Assembly: GCA_004296815.1 (NCBI GenBank)
Contig: SCVT01000264.1
Coordinates: 1-19,136, forward strand
Length of the DNA stretch: 19,136 nt
From: Reyranella sp.
GTDB lineage: Bacteria > Pseudomonadota > Alphaproteobacteria > Reyranellales > Reyranellaceae
Direction of reading: 5' to 3'
A model generated the notes under the pieces. The model saw only the letters and a program-made list of their open reading frames with translations, searched no databases and was not told where the DNA came from. The first letter of the stretch is position 1. Each line of letters starts with the position of its first letter. The translations under genes were made by a program, and so were the position numbers. Shown here piece by piece: positions 1 to 6,217 of this stretch.

Positions 1-23
1 TCCTCATGCCGGTTCGTCTTCTG

Positions 24-40
24 AAGTTGTCTGACAACTT
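24..40. promoter_or_regulatory. Operator-like palindrome for the downstream FadR/GntR regulator
   Basis: The sequence AAGTTGTCTGACAACTT is a perfect inverted repeat with 8-bp arms (24-31 and 33-40) around a single central T. Its core TTGTCTGACAA (27-37) fits the TNGTNNNACNA pattern known for FadR-subfamily GntR regulators. It ends 23 bp before the ATG of the GntR gene at 64, so negative autoregulation of the operon is the simplest reading. A possible -35 (TTGTCT, 27-32) inside the palindrome pairs with a weak -10 (TAGCAT, 50-55) at 17-bp spacing. The symmetry is seen directly; the binding protein is inferred. Confidence 0.65.
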
Positions 41-63
41 GGCTCACGCTAGCATCCACCCCG

Positions 64-789
64 ATGACCGACAAGCCGCCCGCCAACAATCTTGCCGAGC
101 AGGTGATGGCGCGCCTCAGCGCCGACATCCGCGGCGGCCGACTGGCTCCCGGCGCACGGCTGCCGACCGAGCAGGCGTTGACGTCAGAACTCGGCGTCAG
201 CCGCACCGTGGTGCGCGAGGCGGTGGCAGCGTTGCGCGCGGACGGGCTCGTCGTCACGCGCCGCGGCTCCGGCGCCTATGTGGCCGACCCCGCGGCGGGA
301 CCGTTCCGCATCGCTGCGCCGCGCGCGACCGCACTGTCGGATATCCTCGACGTCATGGAACTCAGGCTCGCCGTTGAGGTCGAGGCGGCAGCGCTTGCGG
401 CCGAACGTGCATCGCGCAAGCATGTCGCCGCCATCCAGGCGGCCTGGCGGTCGATCGACACGGCGCTGCAGCGCGGCGAGGGCGCCGTCGCCGAGGATTT
501 CGCTTTTCATCGCGCCATCGCCGAGGCGACCGGCAACCGGCAGTTCCCGGGTTTCCTGGCCTATCTCGGCAGCCACGTCATTCCGCGCCAGAGAGTGCGG
601 CTGAGCGTCGATACGCCGGCGGAGCGCCGCGCCTACCTGGAGCGCATCCAGGCCGAGCATTCGCGCATCGTGACAGCGATCGGCGCCGGCGACCCTGCCG
701 AAGCCCGCCGCGCCATGCGCGATCATCTCACGCGCTCGCTCGAGCGCTACCGGACTCTCGCAAAAGGAAAGAAAAATGGCCGACGCTAG
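64..789 (+). CDS. FadR-subfamily GntR transcriptional regulator (FCD domain)
   Basis: A 241-aa DNA-binding repressor or activator. Residues about 9-75 form the GntR winged helix, including LPTEQALTSELGVSRTVVRE and the wing RRGSGAYV. Residues about 92-230 form an all-helical FCD effector domain. D145, H149, H199 and H221 sit where FCD proteins bind a metal that helps hold a small carboxylate ligand. The gene overlaps the uronate dehydrogenase start by 14 bp, so the likely effector is a sugar acid or an intermediate of its catabolism; that is inference. No Shine-Dalgarno is visible before the ATG at 64. With the candidate promoter at 27-55 the transcript could be nearly leaderless. A perfect palindrome at 24-40 suggests autoregulation. 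The family call is firm; the ligand is unknown. Confidence 0.9.
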   Translation: MTDKPPANNLAEQVMARLSADIRGGRLAPGARLPTEQALTSELGVSRTVVREAVAALRADGLVVTRRGSGAYVADPAAGPFRIAAPRATALSDILDVMELRLAVEVEAAALAAERASRKHVAAIQAAWRSIDTALQRGEGAVAEDFAFHRAIAEATGNRQFPGFLAYLGSHVIPRQRVRLSVDTPAERRAYLERIQAEHSRIVTAIGAGDPAEARRAMRDHLTRSLERYRTLAKGKKNGRR

Positions 790-1597
790 GAAGATCGTGT
801 TTACCGGCGCATCAGGCGGCATCGGGACGATGATCCGGCCGCTGCTCGCCAGGCACTATCCGGGCCTCGTGCTGAGCGACATGGTGAAGCCCAAGGATCT
901 GCTGGCGAGCGAGACCTTCGTGGCAGCCGATCTCACCAAGCCCGACGAGGTTGCGGCAGCCGTGAAGGGCGCCGACAGCGTCATCCATCTCGGCGGCTTC
1001 TCGGTCGAGGGGCCGTGGGACACGATCCTGCAGGCCAACATCATCGGCTGCTACAATCTCTTCGAGGCTGCGCGGGTCGCGGGCGTGAAGCGCGTGATCT
1101 TCGCCTCGTCCAACCACGCGGTCGGCTTCTATCCGCGCAAGCGCAAGATCGGCACCCACGTCACCGTTCGCCCCGACAGCCGCTACGGCGTCAGCAAGGC
1201 ATTCGGCGAGGCGTTGGGTGCTCTCTATTCCGACAAGCACGGCATGGCCGTGACCTGCCTGCGCATCGGCAATGTCGGCCCGAAGCCGCTCGACGTACGG
1301 CGCCTCTCGATCTGGATCAGTCCCGAAGACATCGTCCAGCTCATGCGCATCGGCCTGGAGCATCCCGACATCCGTTTCGAGATCTTCTATGGCGCGTCCG
1401 ACAATGCCGCGAGCTGGTGGGACAATTCCCGCGCCCAGCAGCTCGGCTACCGTCCGACCGGCAAGGCCGAGGACCATCGCGCCCACGCCGAGGCCGAGCA
1501 GGCGAAGGTCGGGCCCGATCCGGTCGGCGACGTCTTCCAGGGCGGCACATTCTGCGCGGCGGAGTTCACCAACGACGTGAAGCGCGCCGGGCCTTAA
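776..1597 (+). CDS. udh: Uronate dehydrogenase-like NAD-dependent SDR/epimerase-family enzyme
   Basis: A 273-aa extended-SDR protein. It resembles bacterial uronate dehydrogenase, which oxidises D-galacturonate or D-glucuronate to the aldarolactone with NAD+ (oxidative uronate pathway, cytoplasm). Visible signatures are the nucleotide-binding TGASGGIG (10-17), acidic D35 at the end of beta-2 (NAD rather than NADP preference), the SSNHAVGFYP block (111-120) with the catalytic Ser region, Y137 and K141 of the YxxxK pair, and a SWWDNS segment (213-218), all typical of Udh. The length is close to the roughly 265 aa of the Agrobacterium enzyme. The start has a good SD (AAGGAAAG, 764-771) and lies inside the end of the regulator gene, so the two are translationally coupled. 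No other uronate-pathway gene follows, so the physiological substrate could be a related sugar acid. Confidence 0.8.
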   Translation: MADARKIVFTGASGGIGTMIRPLLARHYPGLVLSDMVKPKDLLASETFVAADLTKPDEVAAAVKGADSVIHLGGFSVEGPWDTILQANIIGCYNLFEAARVAGVKRVIFASSNHAVGFYPRKRKIGTHVTVRPDSRYGVSKAFGEALGALYSDKHGMAVTCLRIGNVGPKPLDVRRLSIWISPEDIVQLMRIGLEHPDIRFEIFYGASDNAASWWDNSRAQQLGYRPTGKAEDHRAHAEAEQAKVGPDPVGDVFQGGTFCAAEFTNDVKRAGP

Positions 1598-1625
1598 GGG
1601 TTATACTCGTCGCCGAGAGGTGACG

Positions 1626-2561
1626 ATGACGCGTTTTCTGACCGTCGGGGCCGCCCAGATGGGCCCCATCCAGCGCAGCCACAGCCGCCGCGACGTGGTC
1701 GAGCGGCTGATTGCCCATCTGCGCGAGGCCAAGCGGATGGGCTGCGAGCTGGTCGTGTTCCCCGAGCTCACGCTCACGACCTTCTTCCCGCGCTGGTGGA
1801 TGGCCGACCATGCCGAGATCGACTCCTTCTTCGAGCAGGAGATGCCGTCGAACGAGACGGCGCCGCTGTTCAACGAGGCAAAGCGTCTCTCGATGGGCTT
1901 CTGTCTCGGCTACGCCGAGCTCACCCGCGAGGAAGGCCGAGTGCGACGCTTCAACACCTCGATCCTGGTCGAGCGCGACGGCAGCATCGTCTCCAAGTAC
2001 CGCAAGGTCCATCTGCCCGGCCACGCCGAGCACGAGCCCGAGCGACCCTTCCAGCATCTGGAGAAGCGCTACTTCGAGGTGGGCAATCTCGGCTTCCCCG
2101 TGGTCAAGGCGTTCGGCGGCAACATGGGCATGTGCATCTGCAACGACCGCCGCTGGCCCGAGACCTATCGCGTCATGGGCCTGCAGAACGTCGAGATGGT
2201 GCTGCTGGGCTACAACACGCCGCTGCACAATGCGCCGGCGCCGGATCACGACGAACATTCCTGGTTCCACAACCAGCTCTCCATGCAGGCCGGCGCCTAC
2301 CAGAACGGAAGCTGGGTCGTCGGTGTCGCCAAGGGCGGCAACGAGGAGAGCGTGCCTTCGCTCGCCGACTCCATGATCGTGGCGCCCTCGGGCAAGGTCG
2401 TGGCGCGTGCCGCGGGCGATGACGACGAGCTCGTAGTCCATCGCTGCGATCTCGATGCCGGCAAGAGCTACAAGACCACGACCTTCAACTTCGCCGTCCA
2501 TCGCCAGCCCGACCAGTACAGGCTGATCGTCGAGCGCAAGGGCGCGGTCGATCCGGCCTGA
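1626..2561 (+). CDS. N-carbamoyl-D-amino acid hydrolase (nitrilase superfamily)
   Basis: A 311-aa carbon-nitrogen hydrolase that by homology removes the carbamoyl group from N-carbamoyl-D-amino acids, giving the D-amino acid, CO2 and ammonia. The Glu-Lys-Cys triad is E47 (VFPEL), K127 (KYRKVHLPGH) and C172 (GMCICNDRRWPE). H129, H144 and H215 are also present. These numbers coincide with the well-studied Agrobacterium D-carbamoylase when translation starts at the ATG at 1626. That start also has GAGAGG (1615-1620) at proper spacing, whereas an in-frame GTG at 1620 would overlap the SD, so I reject it. Long blocks (TTFFPRW, RRFNTSILV, PFQHLEKRYFE, YNTP, SMQAGAYQNG) are family-typical. It lies 28 bp after udh, probably in the same operon. 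No hydantoinase or racemase gene is next to it, so the natural substrate may be another ureido compound. Confidence 0.85.
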   Translation: MTRFLTVGAAQMGPIQRSHSRRDVVERLIAHLREAKRMGCELVVFPELTLTTFFPRWWMADHAEIDSFFEQEMPSNETAPLFNEAKRLSMGFCLGYAELTREEGRVRRFNTSILVERDGSIVSKYRKVHLPGHAEHEPERPFQHLEKRYFEVGNLGFPVVKAFGGNMGMCICNDRRWPETYRVMGLQNVEMVLLGYNTPLHNAPAPDHDEHSWFHNQLSMQAGAYQNGSWVVGVAKGGNEESVPSLADSMIVAPSGKVVARAAGDDDELVVHRCDLDAGKSYKTTTFNFAVHRQPDQYRLIVERKGAVDPA

Positions 2562-2580
2562 GTTACGGCCCTGTAACGTC

Positions 2581-2608
2581 TTGTGACGCCGCGCTGTGCG
2601 TCCTATCT
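2581..2608 (+). promoter_or_regulatory. Candidate promoter for the gdx transcript
   Basis: TTGTGA (2581-2586) and CTATCT (2603-2608) are separated by 16 bp and resemble the alphaproteobacterial sigma-70 pattern. Transcription would start near 2614, just before the first riboswitch hairpin at 2621, which is the expected geometry. A small inverted repeat GTTAC/GTAAC (2562-2566 and 2573-2577) lies just after the carbamoylase stop and may help separate the two transcripts. The evidence is sequence similarity only. Confidence 0.35.
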
Positions 2609-2620
2609 GAGAGTGCGCCC

Positions 2621-2669
2621 GGCGGGGACGACCCCGCCATCCATCGGGCAGGCGTCGGGACGGCCCGAC
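2621..2669 (+). ncRNA. Guanidine-II (mini-ykkC) riboswitch
   Basis: Two perfect hairpins lie in tandem. P1 is GGCGGGG-ACGA-CCCCGCC (2621-2638, 7 bp) and P2 is GTCGGG-ACGG-CCCGAC (2654-2669, 6 bp), with a 15-nt linker. Paired stems with ACGR tetraloops just upstream of a ribosome binding site define the mini-ykkC motif, established as the class II guanidinium riboswitch, in which two guanidinium ions are bound and the loops interact. The aptamer ends 8 nt before the SD (GAAGGG, 2677-2682) of a Gdx-type guanidinium exporter, the commonest target of this class. The 3' arm of P2 (CCCGAC) followed by TTC can alternatively pair with GAAGGG, which would hide the SD when P2 is open. That suggests translational activation by guanidinium. 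Structure and context agree, so confidence is high without a covariance search. Confidence 0.9.
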
Positions 2670-2690
2670 TTCTTGCGAAGGGTGCGTCTC

Positions 2691-3011
2691 ATGGCCTGGT
2701 TCATTCTTTTCATTGCCGGTATCTGCGAGATCGGCTGGGCGATCGGTCTCAAATATACCGATGGGTTCTCGCGGCTCGTGCCGTCGGTCCTTACCGGCGG
2801 CGCCATGCTGGTGAGCATCGTCCTGCTCGGCATCGCGCTCAAGACGCTGCCGGTCGGCACCGGCTATGCGGTCTGGACCGGCATCGGCGCGGTCGGCACG
2901 GCGATCCTGGGCATCTTCCTGTTCGGCGAATCGACCGACCTGCCGCGGCTGGCCTCGATCGCGCTGATCGTTGCCGGCATCGCAGGCCTGAAGCTCACGA
3001 GCAGCGTCTAG
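2691..3011 (+). CDS. gdx: SMR-family guanidinium exporter (Gdx/SugE type)
   Basis: A 106-aa small multidrug resistance protein with four membrane helices (about 2-19, 29-50, 57-79 and 85-103). It works as an antiparallel homodimer in the inner membrane, exchanging guanidinium for protons. E13 in the first helix is the essential proton/substrate-coupling glutamate. The motifs [31 protein letters not shown] and the C-terminal GLKL are characteristic of the Gdx/SugE branch rather than the EmrE drug-exporter branch. The ATG at 2691 is preceded by GAAGGG (2677-2682) at good spacing and fits the family length. The longer frame opening at 2583 would be translated through the riboswitch and is rejected. 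The upstream guanidine-II riboswitch independently supports guanidinium as substrate. It stands alone, converging with the gene at 3034-3501. Confidence 0.92.
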   Translation: MAWFILFIAGICEIGWAIGLKYTDGFSRLVPSVLTGGAMLVSIVLLGIALKTLPVGTGYAVWTGIGAVGTAILGIFLFGESTDLPRLASIALIVAGIAGLKLTSSV

Positions 3012-3018
3012 GCGGCAG

Positions 3019-3040
3019 CGTCTAGACGATCCTCTAGACG
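3019..3040. terminator. Stem-loop between convergent genes, possible bidirectional terminator
   Basis: CGTCTAGA (3019-3026) and TCTAGACG (3033-3040) form a perfect 8-bp stem around CGATCC. The structure lies between the gdx stop (3009-3011) and the end of the convergent NTF2-like gene and includes that gene's TAG (3034-3036 region). No clear U-tract follows on either strand, so intrinsic termination is uncertain. GCAGCGTCTAG also occurs twice directly at 3001-3011 and 3015-3025. Confidence 0.4.
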
Positions 3041-3501
3041 ACGGCGCTCTTCTGGAAGTTGCCGTAGCTGCGCTCGGGCGTGCCGCGGAACAGCGACATG
3101 TGGGTGTGGGTGGCCACGAACGGGTCACCCACCTTCTTGCGGCCGAGCACGACCGTGGTGCGGCCGGGCCGGTCGAACTTGTCGCCGTTGGGGTGGAAGC
3201 CGTCGGACTGCCACACGCCCATGCCGACGGCGGTCAGCCGGTCGGCCGAGACGATGGCCTCGATCTTGTCGAGGTCGAAGCGGAAGCCGCGAATCGTGCC
3301 CCAGACATTGCGCCACTGCTTCTGCTCGGCGAGCTGCTGGCCGATCATGAAGTCGGTGAAGGTACCGAAGGCGATCATGTCGTCGGAGAAGATCGGCCGC
3401 GCGCCCTCGTAGTCGACGGCGCGGCAATGCTTCGACAACGTGTCGAACCACTGGCACACGGCCTTGAGATCGTCGGGCTGAACGGGCGCGCGAAGGTTCA
3501 T
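3034..3501 (-). CDS. Small NTF2/SnoaL-like protein of unknown function
   Basis: A 155-aa soluble protein with no signal peptide or membrane segment. The pattern of an N-terminal helix (LKAVCQWFDTLSKHCRAVDYEGARPIFSDD split over residues about 12-41) followed by long beta-rich segments (RFDLDKIEAIVSADRLTAVGMGVWQS, RTTVVLGRKK and FVATHTHMSLF) resembles the cone-shaped NTF2/SnoaL/DUF4440 fold used by ketosteroid-isomerase-like enzymes and small-ligand binders. No catalytic set can be assigned with confidence. The start at 3501 has GGAG (3511-3508) at 7-nt spacing; a longer in-frame opening upstream would run into the S49 peptidase gene. It follows the peptidase stop by 10 bp, so it is the last gene of the trmN6-like/S49/NTF2 operon. 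The function is unknown. Confidence 0.7.
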   Translation of the reverse strand: MNLRAPVQPDDLKAVCQWFDTLSKHCRAVDYEGARPIFSDDMIAFGTFTDFMIGQQLAEQKQWRNVWGTIRGFRFDLDKIEAIVSADRLTAVGMGVWQSDGFHPNGDKFDRPGRTTVVLGRKKVGDPFVATHTHMSLFRGTPERSYGNFQKSAVV

Positions 3502-3511
3502 CTCTGGTCTC

Positions 3512-4351
3512 CTAAAGTCCAAATCTCTGCCAGTGCGCGCGCTCCTCGAGCGCGGCGAGCGTGGCGGGCCCGATATCGTCGAGGCCGCCCCCCGGACCAC
3601 TGTGCAGGCCGAAGCGCGACAGCAGGCGGCGGCGCGGGCCGATCACCGGCAGGTGCACCTTCTCGCCATAGCGCGCCTGGAGGGTCGAGCGCAGCTCGCC
3701 CATGCTGTCGGCTAGGCCCATCTCGATACCGCGCTTGCCGGTCCAGAACTCGCCGCTGAACAGCACTGCCTCGTCGGTCTTCAACAACTTGCCGCGGCGC
3801 TCGCGGACCCAGTCCTTGAAGCCGTCGTGGATCTCGGCCTGCAGGCGCTTCAGCCGCTCGACATCGTCGGCCTTCTCCGGCCGGAAGGGATCGAGCATCG
3901 ACTTGCGCTCGCCCGACGTGTGCACACGGCGCTCGACGCCGATGCGCGCGATCAGGTCCTGGAAGCCGAAGCCCGCGCTGATCACGCCGATCGAGCCCAC
4001 GATTGAGCTCGGGTCGACGACGATCTCGTCCGCCGCGCAGGCAAGCCAATAGCCGCCGGAGGCCGCGACATCCTCGACGAAGGCGATGACCGGCAGGTTC
4101 TTCTCTTTCGCGTGCAGGCGGATGCGCTGGGCGATCAGCGCGGATTGCACGGGCGACCCACCGGGCGAGTTGAGCGCCAGCGCCACGGCCTTGGCGCCGC
4201 GTGTGTCGAAGGCGCGCTTGAGCAGCGGCGCCACCGATTCGACGGACAGGCTGCGGCCGCCGAGCAGGCCGCCGGAAGCGATGACACCCGACAGACGCAC
4301 GACCGGCACGACCGGTCCGCGGCGAAAACGTTCCCTGATCCAACCCAGCAT
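3512..4351 (-). CDS. S49 family (SppA/SohB-like) serine peptidase
   Basis: A 279-aa single-domain S49 peptidase of the short bacterial SppA class, which degrades signal-peptide remnants or membrane-associated peptides. The Ser-Lys dyad is visible: S98 in DVAASGGYW (nucleophile) and K150 in HTSGERKSM (general base). They are 52 residues apart, the same spacing as S147/K199 of Bacillus SppA. Other family blocks are LNSPGGSP (60-67) and SSIVGSIGVI (115-124). The N-terminus (MLGWIRERFRRGPVVPVVRLSG) shows no convincing transmembrane helix, unlike classical SppA, so the protein may be peripheral or cytosolic. The ATG at 4351 is chosen because upstream codons overlap the methyltransferase gene. It lies 41 bp after that gene, in the same orientation. 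The family is certain; location and substrate are not. Confidence 0.85.
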   Translation of the reverse strand: MLGWIRERFRRGPVVPVVRLSGVIASGGLLGGRSLSVESVAPLLKRAFDTRGAKAVALALNSPGGSPVQSALIAQRIRLHAKEKNLPVIAFVEDVAASGGYWLACAADEIVVDPSSIVGSIGVISAGFGFQDLIARIGVERRVHTSGERKSMLDPFRPEKADDVERLKRLQAEIHDGFKDWVRERRGKLLKTDEAVLFSGEFWTGKRGIEMGLADSMGELRSTLQARYGEKVHLPVIGPRRRLLSRFGLHSGPGGGLDDIGPATLAALEERAHWQRFGL

Positions 4352-4392
4352 GGCCGGCACTCTCGCGGCGACGGCCTTAGAAGGCAAGCGGC

Positions 4393-5130
4393 CTAGAACT
4401 TGAGGGGCTCGCTGTGGCGCAGAACGGCCTCGGCTGCTTCGGTGTAGCCGCCATCGGCACGATGCAGGACGAAGGGCTCCGTCTCCGTCCGGCGCGCCTC
4501 CCGGGAACGGCGGGCGCGGACCAGCACGCGCGCGGCGGGTGGCAGGCGCTTCACGGTGATGTCGCCCAGGCCCAGCCGCACGAGGTGCCCGACGATCTCT
4601 TCCAGCCGGTCGCTGCGATGGATTGCCAGCAGGGTGCCTGCGGGTTTCAACGCGGCGGCCGCAACGTCCAGCCATCGCGCGAGATCGGCACTCGATTCGA
4701 CGGTCGCCAGTGCCTTGCTGCGGTTTGGCGAAGGGTCGGCGACGGCGGCGGCGAGGTAGGGCGGGTTGGTCGCCACATGATCGAAGGTGCCGAGGTCGGC
4801 GGGCAGCGTCGTTGCAATATCGTGAACATGCACCTGCACGCGATCCTCGACGCCGTTCAGGGCGGCATTGCGCCGTGCCAGTGCCGCGAGCTCGGGCTGC
4901 AGTTCGATACCGACCACAGCGCAGCCGGGCACACGCGCGGCGAGGCAAAGGCCCACGGATCCGACGCCGGCGCCGAGATCGAGCACACGCTCTCCGGCCC
5001 GCGCCTCGACCGCGGCCGCCAGCAGCACGGCATCGACCGCCACCCGGTAGCCGCGAGCCGGTTGCAACAGCCGCACGCGGCCGCCCAGCAAGGCATCTTC
5101 GGTCGAGGTGCTTTCCATGGTAGGGATCAT
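4393..5130 (-). CDS. TrmN6-like tRNA1(Val) (adenine-37-N6)-methyltransferase
   Basis: A 245-aa class I SAM-dependent methyltransferase. Motif I is VLDLGAGVGSVGL (49-61), the acidic end of beta-2 is GIEL (74-77), and the catalytic NPPY motif is at 122-125, which marks enzymes that methylate the exocyclic amine of adenine, cytosine or glutamine. The conserved N-terminus (LLGGRVRLLQPARGYRVAVDAVLLAA) and overall length match the YfiC/TrmN6 family, which modifies A37 of tRNA1(Val). The start may be the ATG at 5130 or the ATG four codons inside (5118); neither has a strong SD. It is the first gene of the minus-strand operon and is divergent from the polyprenyl synthase, with only about 53 bp between the start codons. 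An alternative is another small N6-adenine or HemK-like methyltransferase. Confidence 0.78.
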   Translation of the reverse strand: MIPTMESTSTEDALLGGRVRLLQPARGYRVAVDAVLLAAAVEARAGERVLDLGAGVGSVGLCLAARVPGCAVVGIELQPELAALARRNAALNGVEDRVQVHVHDIATTLPADLGTFDHVATNPPYLAAAVADPSPNRSKALATVESSADLARWLDVAAAALKPAGTLLAIHRSDRLEEIVGHLVRLGLGDITVKRLPPAARVLVRARRSREARRTETEPFVLHRADGGYTEAAEAVLRHSEPLKF

Positions 5131-5183
5131 GTCACGACAACGTGTCGCAACAACCAGGCTTCATCGGGGATTACCTTCCCGTC

Positions 5184-6203
5184 ATGGCAACCGTCGTCTC
5201 CCTCGAGGGCAAGCGCAAGGCGCCGAGCCTCGAACCGCTGCTGGCGCTCTGTGCCGACGACATGGCGCAGATCGATCGCGAGATCCTCGCGCGCATGCGC
5301 TCGCCGGTCGCGCTGATCCCCGAGCTCGCGAATCATCTGGTCGGCGCCGGCGGCAAGCGCATGCGGCCTCTGCTCACCGTCGCGGCGGCGCGGCTCTGCG
5401 GCTACAGCGAGACGAGCGACCGCCACATCAAGCTCGCCACCTGCGTCGAGTTCATCCATTCGGCGACCCTGCTGCATGACGACGTGGTCGATGTGAGCGC
5501 GCTTCGCCGCGGCAAGCCGTCGGCCAACATCGTGTGGGGCGACAAGGCCTCGGTGCTGGTGGGCGATTTCCTGTTCACGCGCTCCTTCGAGCTGATGGTC
5601 GACGTCGGCTCGCTCGACATCCTGGGCGTCCTCTCCCGCGCCTCCTCGACGATCGCCGAGGGCGAGGTGCTGCAGCTCGTCAGCCAGCGTGACACCAGCA
5701 CGCCCGAGGCGACCTATCTCGAGGTCATCAAGGCCAAGACCGCCAAGCTGTTCGCCGCGGCCGCCGAGGTCGGTGCGATGGTCGCCGGCCGCAACGGCGC
5801 CGAGCGTGTGGCGCTCGAGAGCTTCGGCATGAACCTCGGCATCGCCTTCCAGCTCGTCGACGATGCGCTCGACTATTCGGGCCGCGAGGCCAAGCTCGGA
5901 AAGACCGTCGGCGACGATTTCCGCGAGGGCAAGATCACGCTCCCGGTGATCCTGGCCTTCCTGCGCGGCGGCGCCGTCGACCGCGAGTTCTGGAAGCGTA
6001 CGATCGAGAAGCTCGACCAGCGCGACGGCGATCTCGAGCAGGCACAGAGCCTGATCGAGCGTCACGGCGCCCTGGCCGACACGCTGGAGCGCGCCCGCCA
6101 CTACGGCGCCATGGCGCGCGATGCGCTCGGCCTGTTCCCGGACACGCCGCTCAAGGCCGCGATGCTCGAGGCGGTCGACTTCGCCATCGACCGGGCGCAC
6201 TGA
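5184..6203 (+). CDS. Long-chain polyprenyl diphosphate synthase (quinone side chain)
   Basis: A 339-aa trans-isoprenyl diphosphate synthase that condenses isopentenyl diphosphate onto an allylic diphosphate to build the ubiquinone side chain. GGKRMRP is at 56-62, the first Asp-rich motif (FARM) is HDDVVD (98-103), the LRRGKPSAN block follows, and the second Asp-rich motif (SARM) is QLVDDALDY (223-231). The positions four and five before the FARM are small (T95, A94), typical of octa- to decaprenyl rather than farnesyl or geranylgeranyl synthases. I choose the ATG at 5184; an in-frame GTG at 5142 would add 14 unconserved-looking residues and nearly abut the divergent gene. The chain length (probably C50, as is usual for alphaproteobacteria) cannot be fixed from sequence alone. 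IspB-like is a fair short name. Confidence 0.88.
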   Translation: MATVVSLEGKRKAPSLEPLLALCADDMAQIDREILARMRSPVALIPELANHLVGAGGKRMRPLLTVAAARLCGYSETSDRHIKLATCVEFIHSATLLHDDVVDVSALRRGKPSANIVWGDKASVLVGDFLFTRSFELMVDVGSLDILGVLSRASSTIAEGEVLQLVSQRDTSTPEATYLEVIKAKTAKLFAAAAEVGAMVAGRNGAERVALESFGMNLGIAFQLVDDALDYSGREAKLGKTVGDDFREGKITLPVILAFLRGGAVDREFWKRTIEKLDQRDGDLEQAQSLIERHGALADTLERARHYGAMARDALGLFPDTPLKAAMLEAVDFAIDRAH

Positions 6204-6217
6204 CCTCCCGATCAGCG

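Noticed and set aside
2583..2690. N-terminal extension of the SMR exporter to 142 residues
   Set aside because: It would translate the riboswitch aptamer; the 106-aa form from 2691 has a proper SD and the exact SMR length.
1566..3128. Long open frame on the minus strand (about 520 codons) across the carbamoylase and gdx genes
   Set aside because: It is antisense to clearly recognisable genes and crosses the riboswitch. Its product is low-complexity, Arg/Asp/His-rich sequence typical of a high-GC shadow frame.
5131..5146. Imperfect palindrome GTCACGACAACGTGTC between trmN6-like and polyprenyl synthase genes
   Set aside because: Only the inner CACG/CGTG plus one outer pair match, with a mismatch between. 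It is too short to claim as an operator without comparative data, although its place between divergent starts is suggestive.
5142..5183. Upstream GTG start for the polyprenyl synthase
   Set aside because: It would add 14 residues before the usual N-terminus and leave almost no space for the divergent gene's promoter; the ATG at 5184 gives the family length.
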